DNA from: Antedon mediterranea
Taxonomy: Eukaryota; Echinodermata; Crinoidea; Comatulida; Antedonidae
Direction: 5' to 3'
NCBI RefSeq assembly: GCF_964355755.1
Contig: NC_092677.1
Coordinates: 1,743,001-1,803,000 of the forward strand
Length of the DNA stretch: 60,000 bases
Numbering within the stretch: the first letter of the stretch is position 1; each line of letters begins with the position of its first letter. This document shows positions 59,765 through 60,000 of this stretch, in pieces. The notes under the pieces were generated by a model that saw only the letters and a program-made list of their open reading frames with translations, was not told the DNA's origin and did no database searches. The position numbers and the translations under genes are program-made.

Positions 59765-60000
59765 GTACTGTCTTATTTTTTTCTTTTTTTTTAGTAGTCA
59801 TATTTATTTTATCTATTTTGATTCTTCATCATCGTAAGTTACCACAATCAACAAATTGATTATTACAAAACTAGGAGGCCTACTAGAAGGCCTACTTTTA
59901 AGTAGTAGCTGTGTGTGGCAGTGATTAATCTGTAATTTATTTCTTTGTTTTAATGAAGTTTCTCTTGTCTATTGTTATTGTTGATAAAATAATGTCATTA
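59765..60000 (+). other. Start of intron 122
   Basis: Begins gtactgtctt and is T-rich. No exon or acceptor that I can support before the window end. Confidence 0.8.

Overview
The window looks like one stretch of a single very large, intron-rich animal gene on the + strand. I can chain 122 exons from 691 to 59764 through GT-AG junctions. Phases agree at every junction and no exon contains an in-frame stop. Together they give about 25.9 kb of coding sequence, or about 8,630 residues. No signal peptide, start codon, membrane segment or terminal stop is visible, so the gene is open at the 3' end and very probably at the 5' end. Every exon encodes cysteine-rich modules of the GCC2/GCC3 (ephrin-receptor-like, TNFR-like) kind: runs of C-P-x-G-[YHT]-[YF]-C, NGT-[YF] and C-x2-C. 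I infer a giant secreted or extracellular-matrix protein stabilised by disulfides, with many NxS/T sequons. Its function cannot be read from the sequence. The AT-rich introns, short interspersed hairpin elements, a LINE relic and repeated AGGCCTA words suggest a marine invertebrate deuterostome, perhaps an echinoderm. That assignment is tentative.

Layout. Exons 1-5 (691-3448) are irregular N-terminal units. Exons 6-13 (3645-7254) are a recently amplified tandem array of two alternating exon types: A (GWYSGSGAS..., 93 aa) and B (GWFANETG..., 95 aa). The central part of this array is a near-perfect 940-bp duplication that includes introns. Exons 14-17 are older relatives of the same double units. 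Exons 18-36 (10939-18047) carry units of the C-x2-G-[TSQ]-[YF] type with mixed intron phases. Exon 36 is the transition to the YYCP-G type that fills exons 37-122.

From about 27161 onward the protein has a second, larger periodicity: super-repeats of about 690-730 residues and 9-11 exons each. I call them S0 (exons 50-57, shorter), S1 (58-67), S2 (68-76), S3 (77-87), S4 (88-96), S5 (97-105), S6 (106-116) and S7 (117-122, cut by the window end). Each carries the same ordered landmarks: an irregular YCD spacer then a C-P-N-G-T-E-F head; PTDG-x-TG; NP-x-YG; MNHT-x-EC; GTGY; TG-x-GG; YPYEYPCP; a GWYC unit followed by an odd C-x-C-P...TGG-x-C unit; and a closing unit with YQ near a GQ.

Introns hold nearly all the other content: nine copies of one hairpin MITE family, two copies of a second, a 5'-truncated LINE, other inverted repeats and several minisatellites. 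Two minisatellites stand out because they amplified splice sites of this gene. An 81-bp x 22 array (24464-26244) repeats the 3' end and donor site of exon 47. A 54-bp x 12 array (42691-43337) repeats the acceptor of exon 85, and its last six copies are open in the exon reading frame. I see no second protein-coding gene, RNA gene or CRISPR.
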